From positions 7,287,984-7,351,983 of the forward strand of contig ML679963.1 in the NCBI GenBank assembly GCA_007922225.1: a DNA stretch of 64,000 nucleotides. Reading direction: 5' to 3'. The translations under genes were made by a program, and so were the position numbers. The notes beneath the pieces are model-generated. The model saw nothing but the letters and a program-made list of their open reading frames with translations. It ran no database searches and had not been told where the DNA came from. Below, piece by piece: positions 62,611 to 64,000 of the stretch. The number at the start of each line of letters is the position of its first letter. Within the stretch, counting starts at the first letter, position 1. Origin of the DNA: Emydura subglobosa (Eukaryota > Chordata > Testudines > Chelidae).

Positions 62611-63489
62611 TGCTATTGTCACAGACGAAATTGGCAGTATTGACCTTATACCATGGTTAATTGAGTACATATGTACTTTATCTTGTAACTTTTACTGGCA
62701 TGTTTTAGTTATTGTAGACTACAATTGCTCTTTTCCTTAAAACCATGGCAATTGTGGCTAAATTACTTGATTTTTGTAACTTTTATTCCATTATATTTTT
62801 TTAAAAAATTCAGAGAGGGTGGGACATACTGGTTCATTTTGTCATGCTGCATTCAGTTACAAGTGTTAATATTATGTTGTGCTGGTACATTTGTAGATGA
62901 TGGGGATCTTCATACCAGATAGAGTATAAGATCAATACTGCTAAAATCTGCATGTCCTCTGTGTGACTGATATAGCGTTGCTATTACATTTTTTTTTTAA
63001 GTATCAGAATGAAAACAAAATATAGAAAACTTGGGAATAATTCCTTATATCTCAACCCTTCCCCTTCAGACTAATTCACAGTTGACTCACTGATATGTTT
63101 GAAAACTTCAGTTAGTTAATTTTGTTACCTTCCAGATGGGAATACTAGCTCTAGTTTAGACATACAGTAGGTGGATAGCTTTAGCGGTAAACTTTTTATC
63201 ATACATTTTTTTTGCAACCACAAAACCTGTAATACACCTTACAAGCATTGAATATGTTGGCCTTATCAGTTGGCATATGTAAATATTACAATGTTTTCTC
63301 CAAATAATTAATATTCCTAAAATTTATTTGAGCGTCACCATTCAAAAGTTTGTTTTGGGGAATTGATAGTTATTACTGTACATCTTTATTAATTGATGGC
63401 AAACATAACTGATCATTCCCCAGAATCCTATTTTTTCATTACAGTATCTAACTTTTTGCCTCCTCTTTTTTGGTTTTGCTGGTTATAAA

Positions 63490-63660
63490 GGTTTGGATTG
63501 GAGAGGGCTCACTGGATCCCAATCCTTGGAGCTGGATCATTGGATTCAAATCATAATGTGGATAGGATAGGGAGGCTGAATTACAAGGATTCATGGAGCG
63601 GGATCAAATTACCAGGAACATAGGAGTGGATTCCTGCCCCAACCAAACCGCATTCGTGTG
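63490..63660 (+). promoter_or_regulatory. second GGAT-rich block in SRSF1 3' UTR
   Basis: About a dozen GGAT or GGAG words in 170 bases ('tttggattggagagggc', 'cactggatccc', 'gagctggatcattggatt', 'gtggataggatagggaggc'). Denser than expected for the surrounding AT-rich sequence. Same possible role as the first block. Confidence 0.5.
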
Positions 63661-63982
63661 GATTTTTTTTATTCAACTCAATTGGCTATTCCAAAGATTT
63701 TTTTTCCTATTTTTGACGATTGGAGCCCTTAAGATGCACGATGGATTTTTTTTTTCATTTTTTTGGTAAAAGGAGCAAAGCGAGGACCTGGAGAGGTACG
63801 CTGGAGCAATCTCCTTGGAAGGATTCAGCACAAGTAGATGGTAAACATTAAAGGGGAAAAGGGGGGTTTGTTTAAAAAAAAAAAAAAAAAAAATCAGTAA
63901 GTCATTTCTCTAAATTTAAAGAAAAATTGGAGTTAAAGATTAAGTAGGTTTTCAATTGGCCTATTGCCTTTTTTCTTTGACA

Positions 63983-63988
63983 AATAAA
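63983..63988 (+). terminator. SRSF1 polyadenylation signal
   Basis: Canonical AATAAA about 1.9 kb after the stop, followed by a short A-run at the end of the window. Earlier alternative signals may also be used. Confidence 0.7.
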
Positions 63989-64000
63989 ATTTTAAAAAAA

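Larger units (their letters stand above)
62077..64000 (+). other. SRSF1 3' UTR
   Basis: About 1.9 kb of AT-rich sequence follows the stop with no transposon signature, unlike the rest of the window. Two purine-rich blocks (62470-62610 and 63490-63660) stand out. The last AATAAA (63983-63988) is followed by the end of the window, so the cleavage site is not seen, though the A-run at the very end is compatible with it. The mammalian SRSF1 3' UTR is known to be ultraconserved and to control levels by alternative splicing; the same role here is inference. Confidence 0.8.

Overview
The window is nuclear DNA from an amniote, most likely a turtle or another slowly evolving sauropsid. It has spliced vertebrate genes, CpG-island promoters, a truncated CR1 LINE of the sauropsid type, many old MIR/L2-like pieces, short non-autonomous DNA transposons and degraded LTR elements. 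There are no operons, ribosome binding sites or CRISPR arrays.

Two protein-coding genes can be read completely. DYNLL2 (dynein light chain LC8 type 2) is on the minus strand: coding exons at 18936-19067 and 16933-17070, and a probable non-coding first exon in a CpG island near 22.3-22.5 kb. SRSF1 (splicing factor SF2/ASF) is on the plus strand at the right end: four coding exons between 59981 and 62076, a CpG-island promoter and a 1.9 kb 3' UTR ending near an AATAAA at 63983. The genes are divergent, with about 37 kb between their promoters. As I recall, the same pair lies head to head in mammals.

Layout: 1-15 kb is non-coding and lies downstream of DYNLL2. It holds a solo LTR with an intact target-site duplication (2568-3045), a 5'-truncated CR1 (5212-6104), several AT-rich unique blocks and old SINE pieces. 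15-22.9 kb is DYNLL2, its candidate 3' UTR, introns and promoter. 22.9-59.1 kb is a gene-free interval rich in repeats. It includes a dead non-LTR retrotransposon with an inverted 5' part (28.79-31.1 kb), a near-perfect hairpin transposon (35235-35429), an LTR element with a tRNA-Leu-like primer binding site (45.88-46.9 kb), an LTR-like block (48.65-49.59 kb) and a cluster of small DNA transposons just upstream of SRSF1. 59.1-64 kb is SRSF1.

The two genes work in different processes: LC8 is a dimeric hub and motor subunit, and SRSF1 is a nuclear splicing regulator. Nothing in the sequence shows a functional link, except that both promoter regions carry ZNF143-like motifs. I found no new multi-gene system. 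The most useful observations are the twin-primed LINE, the hairpin element, the SRSF1 3' UTR purine-rich blocks and the intron-3 read-through product lacking the RS domain.
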